This document shows, one piece after another, positions 27,872 to 35,184 of a stretch of 35,184 bases of DNA; within the stretch, counting starts at the first letter, position 1, and each line of letters opens with the position of its first letter. The notes under the pieces were generated by a model that was not told where the DNA came from, made no database searches, and saw only the letters and a program-made list of their open reading frames with translations. The position numbers and the translations under genes were made by a program. The stretch covers positions 1 to 35,184 of IMG/VR virus record IMGVR_UViG_3300042346_000208. One strand, given 5' to 3'. The DNA is from a virus.

Positions 27872-29343
27872 TAGTATATCGAATTTTTAGATTTTAAAGA
27901 ATTTAATTGAGTATTGTTATTATCAAAATCCGTCAACCCAGGGGTTTCATCTAATGTATCATAATAAGAATCTTTCCTTAATTCTAATACAGTTTTAAAA
28001 TTTCCAGTATTATTTATTACGTGCCTAATAGCGCTTACTAAATAAAATCCAGATAAAAATTTATTTTCTGGTTTAGTAGAATTAGTTGTATCTATAGTAG
28101 TCTGAGGTATATTTACCTTTACTATCATACCAACTCCAATATTATGATCTCCAGGTATTACTATTTTTAATACGTTAGTATCTAGTAAACCGAATTGAGC
28201 TGCTCTATATGGGAAAGTATATTCTATGTTTATATCTTTTATTTCGTTTTGATTAGTTTTAATGAATTTATTATCTATCTGTCCAGTATTTGTTGTTATA
28301 ACTTTTATAACCCCTTCGCTGTATTCATTATATTTTTTACCAAACCTATCTTGCGCGTTTGACATGATAGAATATTTGTTTTCTTTTTTATATAAATCAA
28401 TATTAGATTTAGTATACTTTTCGTAATTCTCGTAATTAAAATCAGTGCTTCTATAAGTTCTAGTTAAAGGATCAATCGTAATTAATTTATTAGCGAAAAC
28501 CCCTTTCTTAATATTTTCAATAGAATTATATGATTTGAGTATGTTATATGTAATTATTTGTTCACTGTCCCTGATCTTACTTGAGTTTGAGTCTTTCGAT
28601 CCAATCATTCTATTAACATCAACGTTTTTTACGCCATACCAATAGCCGTTTCCCGTATTTTCCCATCCTTTATAAAAATAATCATCTTTATTTTTGAAAA
28701 TTTCTAATAAAGATTTAAAAAAATATCCGTATCGGTTTTGCCAGAATAAATAGGTTGCTCCACTTTCTCTACTATTAGGTAGATTATTTGATATAGCATA
28801 ATTACACAACCAATTTATTGCTTCATACGGCCTCAAATTTGGAATAGTTATATTATGAGTACCATAAGTCATTTCTATATTTTCATCTAAAAATTCTTTA
28901 GGATCTATTTTTAAATATTGAAATGCTATGTCTTTTACTATTTCGTCTATTCTTGAGTTTTTATAGGTTTTACTAATTCTTATCTTTTGAGCTAATAACA
29001 ATTCTTCAGAACAAAAATTTAAAATATAGTTTTCATTAGTTTCGCTTGTAGTTGTTCTATTAGACATAGAATATATTTTACAAACTTTTTTTATTATAGT
29101 ATCATCGTCCGTCTTACCAAAAGATAAAATTAAATATTCATTACCAGACCAAGAATATTTGTTATGTAAAGAAGAAGAATCGTTTATTAATAAATTTCCC
29201 GATATAGAATTTGAGAAAATATCTTCGAAATAATTTAATTCAACTAGTACTGGCATCATTTCCAATACGCCAACAGAAGAAACTATTTTACATTCTTTGA
29301 TATAAACATCAATTATATTTTGAGAAATATTCGCGTTAGACAT
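27871..29343 (-). CDS. gp27: Baseplate hub protein, gp27-like
   Basis: The protein has 490 residues, longer than T4 gp27 (391). The pattern fits the gp27/late-control-D hub fold. It opens with a beta-rich N-terminus (IIDVYIKECKIVSSVGVLEM, FEDIFSNSISGNLLIND). It then has a helical spacer (SRIDEIVKDIAFQYLKI) followed by NLRPYEAINWLCNYAISNN, a block typical of hub proteins. A second beta domain near the C-terminus contains NIGVGMIVKVNIPQTT and FLSGFYLVSAIRHVI. gp27 forms the trimeric ring at the centre of the baseplate that passes from threefold to sixfold symmetry. The ATG lies inside the end of gp53 (8-base overlap). No lysozyme domain is visible, so the spike must be encoded elsewhere. Confidence 0.75.
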   Translation of the reverse strand: MSNANISQNIIDVYIKECKIVSSVGVLEMMPVLVELNYFEDIFSNSISGNLLINDSSSLHNKYSWSGNEYLILSFGKTDDDTIIKKVCKIYSMSNRTTTSETNENYILNFCSEELLLAQKIRISKTYKNSRIDEIVKDIAFQYLKIDPKEFLDENIEMTYGTHNITIPNLRPYEAINWLCNYAISNNLPNSRESGATYLFWQNRYGYFFKSLLEIFKNKDDYFYKGWENTGNGYWYGVKNVDVNRMIGSKDSNSSKIRDSEQIITYNILKSYNSIENIKKGVFANKLITIDPLTRTYRSTDFNYENYEKYTKSNIDLYKKENKYSIMSNAQDRFGKKYNEYSEGVIKVITTNTGQIDNKFIKTNQNEIKDINIEYTFPYRAAQFGLLDTNVLKIVIPGDHNIGVGMIVKVNIPQTTIDTTNSTKPENKFLSGFYLVSAIRHVINNTGNFKTVLELRKDSYYDTLDETPGLTDFDNNNTQLNSLKSKNSIY

Positions 29344-29980
29344 TTTGTATATTAGAAATCAAAGTGTTTAAAGATCTTACAGCATCTAGTTTATATTCTT
29401 CTTTTAATAATTTAATATTTCTCTTTTCTTCATTTAATTCCATTTCTTTTTGATATATCGTTGTTATATTTTTCTGTAGGTCGTAAGAAATTTCTTGAAA
29501 ATTATCGACAAAAAATTTAGTATATACAGAAGTTAATTCATATGTACGTTTATCAATATTATAATAATTTTTTCTTAAAACTGTATTTGTTGATATATTT
29601 GTAACTGTAATTGTTTTTTGATACCCATATACTGGATCTGGAGTCGTTAATGCATATTTGTATCCGCTAATATTTAACTCATTTCCTTGAGTTTTATATT
29701 TACTGTTTAAGTAATTATTAAAAGTAACAGAATTCATAGGTAAATCAAAATTTGGATTTATTATTCCATTAGTCAGTAGTATGATCCAATGTAGAGTAGA
29801 ATCTCCATAATATTTATTTGCAATAGTATCAGGAGTATCTATATCCTGATACACGTAGTCATAATATAATAGAGGATCTTTCACCCAATCAAATTCGCTG
29901 TATTTTACTCTTGCAGAAATATCAGTTAATAATACATCATTATAAAATATTTTAGGAATTTTTTGAAAAAACGGAATCAT
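29336..29980 (-). CDS. gp53: Baseplate wedge protein gp53
   Basis: The protein has 214 residues, similar to T4 gp53 (196). The N-terminal part (FFQKIPKIFYNDVLLTDISA) and the LysM-like segment at residues 44-74 (DTPDTIANKYYGDSTLHWII) are characteristic. gp53 clamps neighbouring wedges together at the end of baseplate assembly. The C-terminal 50 residues form a charged coiled coil (KEMELNEEKRNIKLLKEEYK). The ATG follows the gp48 stop in a TAATATG junction. Confidence 0.93.
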   Translation of the reverse strand: MIPFFQKIPKIFYNDVLLTDISARVKYSEFDWVKDPLLYYDYVYQDIDTPDTIANKYYGDSTLHWIILLTNGIINPNFDLPMNSVTFNNYLNSKYKTQGNELNISGYKYALTTPDPVYGYQKTITVTNISTNTVLRKNYYNIDKRTYELTSVYTKFFVDNFQEISYDLQKNITTIYQKEMELNEEKRNIKLLKEEYKLDAVRSLNTLISNIQNV

Positions 29981-29981
29981 A

Positions 29982-31049
29982 TTAGAACCCTTCTTCTACA
30001 TCTTGTCTTGTTACTTGTTCAATTTCGCTGAAAGTTAGTGTCATTTCAACTACAGCAGGCATACCATCAACATAAGTAGACCAACCTCTGGGAGAATAAT
30101 TTACTTCGCAATTAGTTAATGCGCAAGTCTTGAATTTTGGTATATTTTTATTAGTTTTTCCTTTATGAAAAACTTCTATATCAAAAGTCGAAGGAGCTAA
30201 ATAAAACCTAGAAGTTCCATATAAAAGTTCAGGGGACGAATGAAACCTGAAAGTTTTTATTATGTTTCTTATATTCCTTGATTCTTTTTCATTACTTGGT
30301 ATAAATACAAATTGGAACTGAAAATTTCTTCTAGATAAACCTTGAAACATAACTAAAATATTAGGATTAGTTGCAACTCCAGCCGCGCCTTTTACAATAG
30401 TACCTAAATCCCCTAATTGTGCTCCAGCTTTATTAGCTAATTCTGCTCCTCTTCGAGCAGCTTCTGCAGCTAAGGATACAGCCCATCCGTAATTATCAGA
30501 AGAAACAGTATTTAAAGAAGTATCCATTTTTCCTTCTCTTCTAAATTTATCTGCCAAACTTCCGGCGTATTTTCCAACTTGAGCTCCTGTTTGTAATGCT
30601 ACTCCGGGGAGTCCAAAGGCAGAAGTACGATCAATCTCCCCCCAATTTAAATTAGTTCCGAAAGATAACCCAGAAGGAGGAACGTATAATGAAACTGCTT
30701 TATTGATTCTTTTATATAAAGGTCTTACTGGACCAGTGCTACCAAAATTTCCGCTCAACCCCTTAACAGGTTCAAATTTAGTTGGAATTTTTCCGGTAAG
30801 AGTACTTTTAATACCAAAAAACCCTGCTCCATCTGGAAGAGAATATGTATTATTAATATTCCAATTACTCTTTTGACCATTAATATAAGAACTTCTTTCA
30901 TGAACATTTATATAAAAATTCATATAATGTCCATTTCCAGTTATGTCGTCTATAATTTCAGGAAATTTCGCATAACTAAAATCATATTTTCCTTGACCTG
31001 AAGATAAAGAATATAAAGAATCCAGCGGAGATTTGGTTCCTAAGTCCAT
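29982..31049 (-). CDS. gp48: Baseplate tail tube cap gp48
   Basis: The protein has 355 residues; T4 gp48 has 364. Identification rests on the C-terminal tube-like domain: SRRNFQFQFVFIPSNEKESR, IIKTFRFHSSPEL, FKTCALTNCEVNYSPRGWST and VVEMTLTFSEIEQVT. gp48 caps the hub and links it to gp54 and the tail tube. The middle (residues about 150-230) is Ala/Gly-rich and hydrophobic. It is the first gene of the leftward unit, 33 bases downstream of a TATAAATA box. The short AT-only leader shows no Shine-Dalgarno sequence. Confidence 0.92.
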   Translation of the reverse strand: MDLGTKSPLDSLYSLSSGQGKYDFSYAKFPEIIDDITGNGHYMNFYINVHERSSYINGQKSNWNINNTYSLPDGAGFFGIKSTLTGKIPTKFEPVKGLSGNFGSTGPVRPLYKRINKAVSLYVPPSGLSFGTNLNWGEIDRTSAFGLPGVALQTGAQVGKYAGSLADKFRREGKMDTSLNTVSSDNYGWAVSLAAEAARRGAELANKAGAQLGDLGTIVKGAAGVATNPNILVMFQGLSRRNFQFQFVFIPSNEKESRNIRNIIKTFRFHSSPELLYGTSRFYLAPSTFDIEVFHKGKTNKNIPKFKTCALTNCEVNYSPRGWSTYVDGMPAVVEMTLTFSEIEQVTRQDVEEGF

Positions 31050-31069
31050 AAAATTTATTTAATATACGT

Positions 31070-31077
31070 TATAAATA
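31070..31077 (+). promoter_or_regulatory. Late promoter -10 box for the rightward unit
   Basis: TATAAATA on the + strand, 22 bases before the gp4 ATG. It is one arm of the near-palindrome 31070-31089. Expected initiation near 31084 would leave a leader of about 16 bases with no purine-rich ribosome site. Confidence 0.75.
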
Positions 31078-31081
31078 CTAT

Positions 31082-31089
31082 TATTTATA
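31082..31089 (-). promoter_or_regulatory. Late promoter -10 box for the leftward unit
   Basis: The - strand reads TATAAATA from 31089 to 31082, facing gp48. It is the mirror arm of the + strand box, separated by CTAT. Expected initiation near 31075 falls within the opposite promoter's box, so the two early transcribed regions overlap. Confidence 0.75.
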
Positions 31090-31099
31090 TAACTTTTTT

Positions 31100-31543
31100 A
31101 TGGCTGGTAAATCTTATCCAAAACCTAAATTATGGTCCCCAAAAAACCCACAAAAATACGCAGGAGATTCTTCTAATATATGGGTAAGATCTTCTTGGGA
31201 ATTGAAAGTTTATAAATGGATGGATTCGAAAAGTTATGTAATAAACTGGAGTTCTGAAGAAATAGCTATTCCTTATCTATCTCCAGTAGATAATAGATGG
31301 CACAAATATTATCCAGATGTGTTAGCTAGAATTGATATTGGAAATAAAATTACAACATTTTTAGTAGAAATAAAACCATATAATCAAACTATAGAACCTA
31401 AAACTAAAAAGAGAATAACAAAAAATTATATAAACGAAGTTTGTACTTGGGGAATTAATTCTGCTAAATGGAAAGCCGCAAAAGAGTATTGTTTGGACAG
31501 AAAATGGGAATTTAAATTGTTAACAGAAAAGGATCTATTTTAA
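31100..31543 (+). CDS. gp4: Head completion nuclease gp4
   Basis: The protein has 147 residues, close to T4 gp4 (150). The family block NIWVRSSWELKVYKWMDSK, then SSEEIAIPYLSPVD, is clear. A PD-(D/E)xK nuclease core is visible: E34 in SSWELK, P72-D73 in YYPDV, and E90-I-K92 in FLVEIKP. The end NSAKWKAAKEYCLDRKWEFK is also conserved. In T4, gp4 (gene 50/65) is needed to complete filled heads before tail joining; the nuclease role is predicted from the fold. It is the first gene of the rightward unit and has no evident Shine-Dalgarno site. Confidence 0.93.
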   Translation: MAGKSYPKPKLWSPKNPQKYAGDSSNIWVRSSWELKVYKWMDSKSYVINWSSEEIAIPYLSPVDNRWHKYYPDVLARIDIGNKITTFLVEIKPYNQTIEPKTKKRITKNYINEVCTWGINSAKWKAAKEYCLDRKWEFKLLTEKDLF

Positions 31544-32274
31544 TGCCTTTTACAAAAAATTATTCTTTATTTCATACAGTAAATTATAAGGATAAAATGT
31601 ATATATTTGATCCATTCGCCTTTGGTACAGGTGGTTGGAAGATATATCATTCAAATTCTGGTAAAATGGGTATAAGCGTTGATAAGTCTTTACAAAAAGA
31701 ATTAAACGAATTGATGTTTGGTAACGGAGAATTGCCGAACATGTTAGAGAGGCTTAAGATAGCGAGCGAAGAAGAAAAACAAAATTTCAAAGAAATATCT
31801 TTATCGTGGCTTCAGTTAAAAGTAAGAGGGTTGAAAGAACGAAAAGAAGTCGAAGGAATGAAAACGACATCAGTCTTTATTCCCGGAGGAATGTACTATT
31901 ATTCTTATGACGCAAAATATAAAGATATACTTCCTATTTGGGATAGATTTCCTCTTACTATAATTTTAGAAATTTATTCCGATGGATTTTTGGGTTTAAA
32001 TTTACATTATATAGAACAAGAAAAGAAAGCCGCAATACTATCGTATTTGGTAGAACGTTTTGGTAATTTAAATGAAAATAATTCCATATTAAAACTAGCT
32101 ATAACATATAAAATAATTTCCTCAATTTCTTACAAAACAGAATTTTCTCCTTGTATAAAAAGATATTTATTTTCTCATGTAAATTCTAAAATTTTACCAG
32201 TAGAACCGCACGAATGGGCGTATTCCATTTGGATACCAGCTCAAGATTTTCAATTTAATCAAGGTAAAAAATAA
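31543..32274 (+). CDS. Conserved T4-type virion protein, possible DNA end protector gp2
   Basis: The protein has 243 residues; T4 gp2 has 274. The most family-like segment is at residues about 117-157: GGMYYYSYDAKYKDILPIWD, then FPLTIILEIYSDGFLGLNLH. A second block follows at 195-230 (SPCIKRYLFSHVNSK and EPHEWAYSIWIPAQDF). I recognise this segment as widespread in T4-like phages. I link it to gp2 because genes 2 and 4 are adjacent in T4; this is position-based and tentative. gp2 in T4 is a minor head protein that shields injected DNA ends from RecBCD. Its ATG overlaps the gp4 stop (TAATG). No transmembrane segment or enzymatic motif is seen. Confidence 0.55.
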   Translation: MPFTKNYSLFHTVNYKDKMYIFDPFAFGTGGWKIYHSNSGKMGISVDKSLQKELNELMFGNGELPNMLERLKIASEEEKQNFKEISLSWLQLKVRGLKERKEVEGMKTTSVFIPGGMYYYSYDAKYKDILPIWDRFPLTIILEIYSDGFLGLNLHYIEQEKKAAILSYLVERFGNLNENNSILKLAITYKIISSISYKTEFSPCIKRYLFSHVNSKILPVEPHEWAYSIWIPAQDFQFNQGKK

Positions 32275-32921
32275 TGTCCAACGTCAAAAATTTTATATCT
32301 AACTTTAAAAAAACCGAACTTGCAAGACCATACAATTTCGATGTTAGTTTTTATCCATCAGAATCAGTAATTTCTACGATAATAAGTCCTTCTTTGGCTG
32401 GTAAAGCTCTACAATTAGAATTATTGAAAAACGGAAGAGACTTTAAAATGAAATGTGAACAAGCAGAACTTCCTGCTAGAACTTTTTCTACAGTAGAACA
32501 AAGAATATACGGTTATACAGATAAATTTCCAATATCAACTTCATACGAACCTATTACATTAGTTTTTATATGTTCAGATGATATGAATGAAAAATATTTT
32601 TTTGATTTATGGATGGAAGTTATCTCTATGACTAATCCTATAGGAATTGCTGTTTCTGCAGCAGCAGATTTAGCAGAAAATTTACTTGGTATAGATACTG
32701 GTTTTGGAACAAGATTCGATCTTCAATACAAAGATAATTATAGTTGTATGATAGAAATTACTCAATATGATTTAACAGGAAAAGCTTCATATAAAGTCAT
32801 GTTAATAGCAGCTTTTCCGAGGTCCGTTAATCAAATGCCTTTACGTTGGTCTGATACTGGTTCTTATCACAGAGTAGCTGTTACTTTTGAGTATAAATAT
32901 TTCATGATTGTCCCTTTATAG
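32274..32921 (+). CDS. gp54: Baseplate tail tube initiator, gp54/gp19-type tube fold
   Basis: The protein has 215 residues. It has the tail-tube family pattern: NFISNFKKTELARPYNFDVS, FKMKCEQAELPARTFSTVEQ, PITLVFICSDDMNEKYFFDLW, YKDNYSCMIEITQYDLTG and HRVAVTFEYKYF. gp54 binds the gp48-capped hub and is the first ring of the tube. T4 gp54 is longer (320 residues), and gp19 itself (163) has the same fold, so a tube-related protein is certain but the exact paralogue is not. With gp48 present and a hub cluster following, gp54 is the better choice. Its ATG overlaps the preceding stop. Confidence 0.72.
   Translation: MSNVKNFISNFKKTELARPYNFDVSFYPSESVISTIISPSLAGKALQLELLKNGRDFKMKCEQAELPARTFSTVEQRIYGYTDKFPISTSYEPITLVFICSDDMNEKYFFDLWMEVISMTNPIGIAVSAAADLAENLLGIDTGFGTRFDLQYKDNYSCMIEITQYDLTGKASYKVMLIAAFPRSVNQMPLRWSDTGSYHRVAVTFEYKYFMIVPL
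32892..32899 (+). promoter_or_regulatory. Possible internal late promoter before gp26
   Basis: TATAAATA inside the last codons of the gp54-like gene, 58 bases before the gp26 ATG. gp26 has the only spaced start in this part of the unit (36-base gap) and a good GGAG site at 32947-32950, which fits a separate transcript. A chance match in coding AT-rich DNA is possible. Confidence 0.35.
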
Positions 32922-32957
32922 ATAATTGATACCTTAAACTAATTTCGGAGTTATAAA

Positions 32958-33683
32958 ATGTTACCTAAAATTGAGTCGCCTGTTTTTGAATTGACTTTGC
33001 CTATTTCAAAACTTAAAGTTTCATATAGACCTTTTTTGATTAAAGAACAAAAAATATTATTAATGGCTAATGAATCTGACGAGAAAGATTTCCTTTACAA
33101 AAATGTTAAACAAATTATAACTAATTGTTGTTTATCTGAAATAAATGTAGAAGATTTATCTATTGTAGATATTGAATATTTCTTTTTACATTTAAGGGCA
33201 AAATCTGTGGGAGAAATTGTTGATACGAAATATAGATGTCAACATTATGTAGAAGATAAAGAGGATTATTGTAATAATTTAATGGATGTTTCATATAATA
33301 TTCTTGATACCGAAATAGATACAGATAATTATAACGAGTTAATACAATTAACTCCTAATATGGGAATAAAAATGAAATACCCAGATTATAAAACTATCGA
33401 AAATGCTTATGGAAATTCTGGGTCTGATGAGGAAGATGTTTTTGGAGTGATTAAATCTTGTATTGATTATATCTACGATCAAGATAACGTTTATAGTTTG
33501 AAAGAAGCAACAAAAGAAGAGATAGATGAATTTTTTGATTCATTAAGCGTGAAACAAATAAAACAAATTAAAGATTATTTTAATAATTTACCGACGATCA
33601 AGAAAGAAATAAAAGTAGATTGCAATAAATGCGGATTTAATCATGTGATTAATGTGAAGGGGTTGATGAATTTTTTCGATTAA
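32958..33683 (+). CDS. gp26: Baseplate hub assembly protein gp26 (tail assembly chaperone type)
   Basis: The protein has 241 residues; T4 gp26 has 208. Family features are KVSYRPFLIKEQKILLMANE near the N-terminus, DIEYFFLHLRAKSVGEIVDT (71-90), MKMKYPD-like residues at 138-143, and a helical C-terminal half with VFGVIKSCIDYIYDQDNVYS (161-180). In T4 it helps build the central hub and is not a major part of the finished tail. Four cysteines (C94, C105, C222, C225) form a possible zinc site. The stop at 33681 follows a slippery heptamer that would shift ribosomes into the gp51 frame. Confidence 0.88.
   Translation: MLPKIESPVFELTLPISKLKVSYRPFLIKEQKILLMANESDEKDFLYKNVKQIITNCCLSEINVEDLSIVDIEYFFLHLRAKSVGEIVDTKYRCQHYVEDKEDYCNNLMDVSYNILDTEIDTDNYNELIQLTPNMGIKMKYPDYKTIENAYGNSGSDEEDVFGVIKSCIDYIYDQDNVYSLKEATKEEIDEFFDSLSVKQIKQIKDYFNNLPTIKKEIKVDCNKCGFNHVINVKGLMNFFD
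33657..33677 (+). promoter_or_regulatory. Probable -1 ribosomal frameshift signal
   Basis: The heptamer T TTT TTC (33671-33677) is in the correct phase of gp26 (AAT TTT TTC) for tandem -1 slippage. A Shine-Dalgarno-like AAGGGG at 33657-33662 lies 8 bases upstream, as for bacterial -1 stimulators such as dnaX. The -1 frame is open from 33677 to the gp51 stop at 33856. No strong downstream stem-loop is evident. Confidence 0.8.
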
Positions 33684-33856
33684 TTTTTAGTCATGAAAAC
33701 TTGAGCAATTATTATAAGGTTAATTTTATTTTGATCCAGCATCACAAATACAGTTTAACCGAATTAGAAAATATGCTACCGTGGGAAAGAGAAATTTATA
33801 TAATACAATTAGAAAATTACATAAAAGAACAACAAGATAAATCCATTAATGGATAG
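33677..33856 (+). CDS. gp51: gp51 hub assembly protein, expressed as gp26-gp51 frameshift product
   Basis: This frame encodes 59 residues, ending SLTELENMLPWEREIYIIQ followed by a charged helix, the signature of gp51 and of downstream-frame tail assembly chaperones. In T4, gp51 is a catalyst of hub assembly. There is no ATG between the entry point and the conserved part: the ATG at 33693 is in another frame and stops after three codons, and the only candidate is a TTG at 33701 without a clear ribosome site. The preceding residues RLIFSHENLSNYYKVNFILI also look family-like, supporting translation from upstream. The fusion would be 299 residues (gp26 residues 1-240 plus 59). Confidence 0.85.
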   Translation, partial: RLIFSHENLSNYYKVNFILIQHHKYSLTELENMLPWEREIYIIQLENYIKEQQDKSING

Positions 33857-33865
33857 GAAAAATAA

Positions 33866-35184
33866 ATGTCAATATCAACAGTTCTGAATCAAATTAAAAA
33901 TGCCAATCGAGATTTCCACACAAATCCTTCGGCGCCAGTAAACATAAATTTGACAGAAGGTTTCGATTCGCCGAAAGAAAATGATAAATTTTCAGAAATT
34001 AAATCTGAGATTAGAGATTTAAAGGCTACTATTGATAATAATTTATTTGGGATAAATTTACAATTAAACCAAATGAGAAACGCTACATCAGCGCAAAACG
34101 ACTTACAGAATATTCAAGAATTGAGCGGATCTACTATTCTTTCTGATATAGGAGAAATGCGGGATGATATTAATAAAATAGAAAAAAGAAGTTTATCTAC
34201 GCAACAAACAGCAGTTAAGGAGAATGAACAAGGGTTTTCTTGGAAAGACGCTTTAGGTGTCGCAGGAAGCGTTGCAACAATAACTCAATTAGTATCTAAA
34301 TTTGTTGATCTTAATACGGTATTTGGTGATATAAAAAATTCTATTTCTGGAATTATAGAAAGTTTAACCAGCGAAAATTCCGGAGGTTTATTAGGCGGGT
34401 TATCAGAAATGATAAAAAAATCCTTTTCCGGATTTTTTGAAGAATTAAAATCTGATTTAGAAAATTTTAAAATTCAACCTTATATCGAAAATTTTAAAAA
34501 CGAATTAAAAGAACTTAATTTAAAAGAACTTTTTTCTTCTCCTATTAAATCTATAGAAAATTCTTTATCTGAAATTTCTGGTATTAATTTTTCAGGAACT
34601 CTTGCTGGAGTAAGGGACGAAATATCAAATATTAATTTTAAAGAAGATATATTCAAACCGATGTTTGACGCTTTAAATAAAGTCTTTATAGAATTTTTTA
34701 ATGTCGATTTAAAAGAAAATTTAAAAAATATCGTAAATAATTTTACTGAAATTATGAAATCAGTAAGTTCTTCTATGCAAAATTTTGCTGGAATTATGGA
34801 AACTGCATATAAAAGTATTCCTTCTTTTATACAAATTATGAAGGAATCTTTAACAGGTTTTGGAAAAAATTTAGATGATATTTCTAGAATTATTTGGACC
34901 ATAAAGAATCCTATTGATAGTATATCATACGATAGACAACTATCTATTTCTCGTGATCCATTTGTTGAACCTGCTGTAAGAGAACGCGCCAAAGAAGAAA
35001 TGAATAGAATGAGGGAAGCTGGAGAAGCCCCTCCTGAAAGAAAATTTGAGAGTACCTTTAAAAATTTATTGGCTCCATTAGGAACGACAACTCCATTAGG
35101 AACGACAACTCCATTAGGAACAGCAACCACATTAGGAACGACAACCGCAGGAACAGCAACTCCATTAGGAACGGCAACCACATT
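33866..35184 (+). CDS. Probable tape measure / hub protein (3' end outside window)
   Basis: The frame is open for 439 codons to the edge, with an AGGA ribosome site just before the ATG. The sequence is mostly amphipathic helix with evenly spaced Phe, Leu and Ile (KSFSGFFEELKSDLENFKI, ELKELNLKELFSSPIKSIEN) and one hydrophobic stretch (ALGVAGSVATITQLVSKFV). This style is typical of tail tape measures. Position directly after the gp26/gp51 chaperone pair matches the usual chaperone-then-tape-measure order of long-tailed phages. T4 gp29 is the functional counterpart, but I cannot claim sequence identity. It ends in the window with a Pro/Gly/Thr linker. A hub protein followed by an enzymatic domain downstream is the alternative. 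Confidence 0.65.
   Translation, partial: MSISTVLNQIKNANRDFHTNPSAPVNINLTEGFDSPKENDKFSEIKSEIRDLKATIDNNLFGINLQLNQMRNATSAQNDLQNIQELSGSTILSDIGEMRDDINKIEKRSLSTQQTAVKENEQGFSWKDALGVAGSVATITQLVSKFVDLNTVFGDIKNSISGIIESLTSENSGGLLGGLSEMIKKSFSGFFEELKSDLENFKIQPYIENFKNELKELNLKELFSSPIKSIENSLSEISGINFSGTLAGVRDEISNINFKEDIFKPMFDALNKVFIEFFNVDLKENLKNIVNNFTEIMKSVSSSMQNFAGIMETAYKSIPSFIQIMKESLTGFGKNLDDISRIIWTIKNPIDSISYDRQLSISRDPFVEPAVRERAKEEMNRMREAGEAPPERKFESTFKNLLAPLGTTTPLGTTTPLGTATTLGTTTAGTATPLGTATT
35075..35184 (+). repeat. 18-bp in-frame repeat encoding PLGTTT-type linker
   Basis: At least five 18-bp units (CCATTAGGAACGACAACT and variants), one shortened to 15 bp at 35147-35161. They encode PLGTTT, PLGTAT and TLGTTT-like hexapeptides and continue to the window edge. 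Confidence 0.9.

Noticed and set aside
33693-33704. ATG as an independent start for gp51
   Set aside because: It reads ATG AAA ACT TGA and is in the gp26 frame, not the gp51 frame.
34480-35181. A 233-codon frame on the - strand beginning with VVVPNGV-like repeats
   Set aside because: It is antisense to the open tape-measure frame, and its repetitive start is the complement of the 18-bp linker repeat.

Overview
The window is part of the late (virion) gene region of a large, AT-rich, T4-type contractile-tailed phage (myovirus). The evidence is a nearly complete set of T4-like baseplate genes (gp48, gp53, a gp27-type hub protein, gp25, gp6, gp8, a gp54-type tube initiator, gp26 and gp51), a gp4 head-completion nuclease, and TATAAATA sites matching the T4 late-promoter -10 box. 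Several protein types (the DUF4815 structural protein, fibres built of AGTAxNxFxGNVGxG modules, QAN-heptad fibres, the ITEYG C-terminal domain) are best known from T4-like phages of aquatic bacteria such as cyanobacteria and SAR11. An aquatic, AT-rich host is therefore likely, but I cannot name it from this sequence.

Layout. Two transcription units diverge from a 50-base gap at 31050-31099. The leftward unit (31049 to 1) runs gp48, gp53, hub gp27-like, gp25, gp6, a large gp7-position protein, a tail fibre with its assembly chaperone, gp8, a 2,179-residue DUF4815 protein, a 73-residue coiled-coil protein, a 994-residue repeat fibre, and a giant fibre of more than 2,363 residues that leaves the window. 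The rightward unit (31100 to 35184) runs gp4, a possible gp2, a gp54/gp19-type tube protein, gp26, gp51, and a long helical protein that is probably the tape measure and leaves the window. Most genes overlap by a few bases or abut (TAATG, TAATATG and ATGA junctions), so translation is probably coupled. No tRNA, insertion sequence, CRISPR array or defence gene was found, and no gene-free stretch exceeds 50 bases.

How the genes work together. gp25, gp6, gp53, gp8 and the gp7-position protein would form baseplate wedges. The gp27-like protein, with gp26 and gp51 as assembly factors, would form the hub. gp48 and the gp54-like protein cap the hub and start the tail tube, and the tape-measure candidate sets tail length. 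The three fibre-like proteins and the DUF4815 protein would build the outer, host-contacting part of the baseplate.

Most noteworthy points: (1) a strong -1 ribosomal frameshift signal joining gp26 to gp51, where gp51 has no ATG start of its own; (2) a 20-bp near-palindrome holding two opposed late promoters between the two units; (3) large in-frame repeat arrays in the fibre genes, one of exactly 30 units and one with a perfect 129-bp period; (4) small beta-rich modules shared by several different baseplate proteins. I saw no defence or metabolic system.
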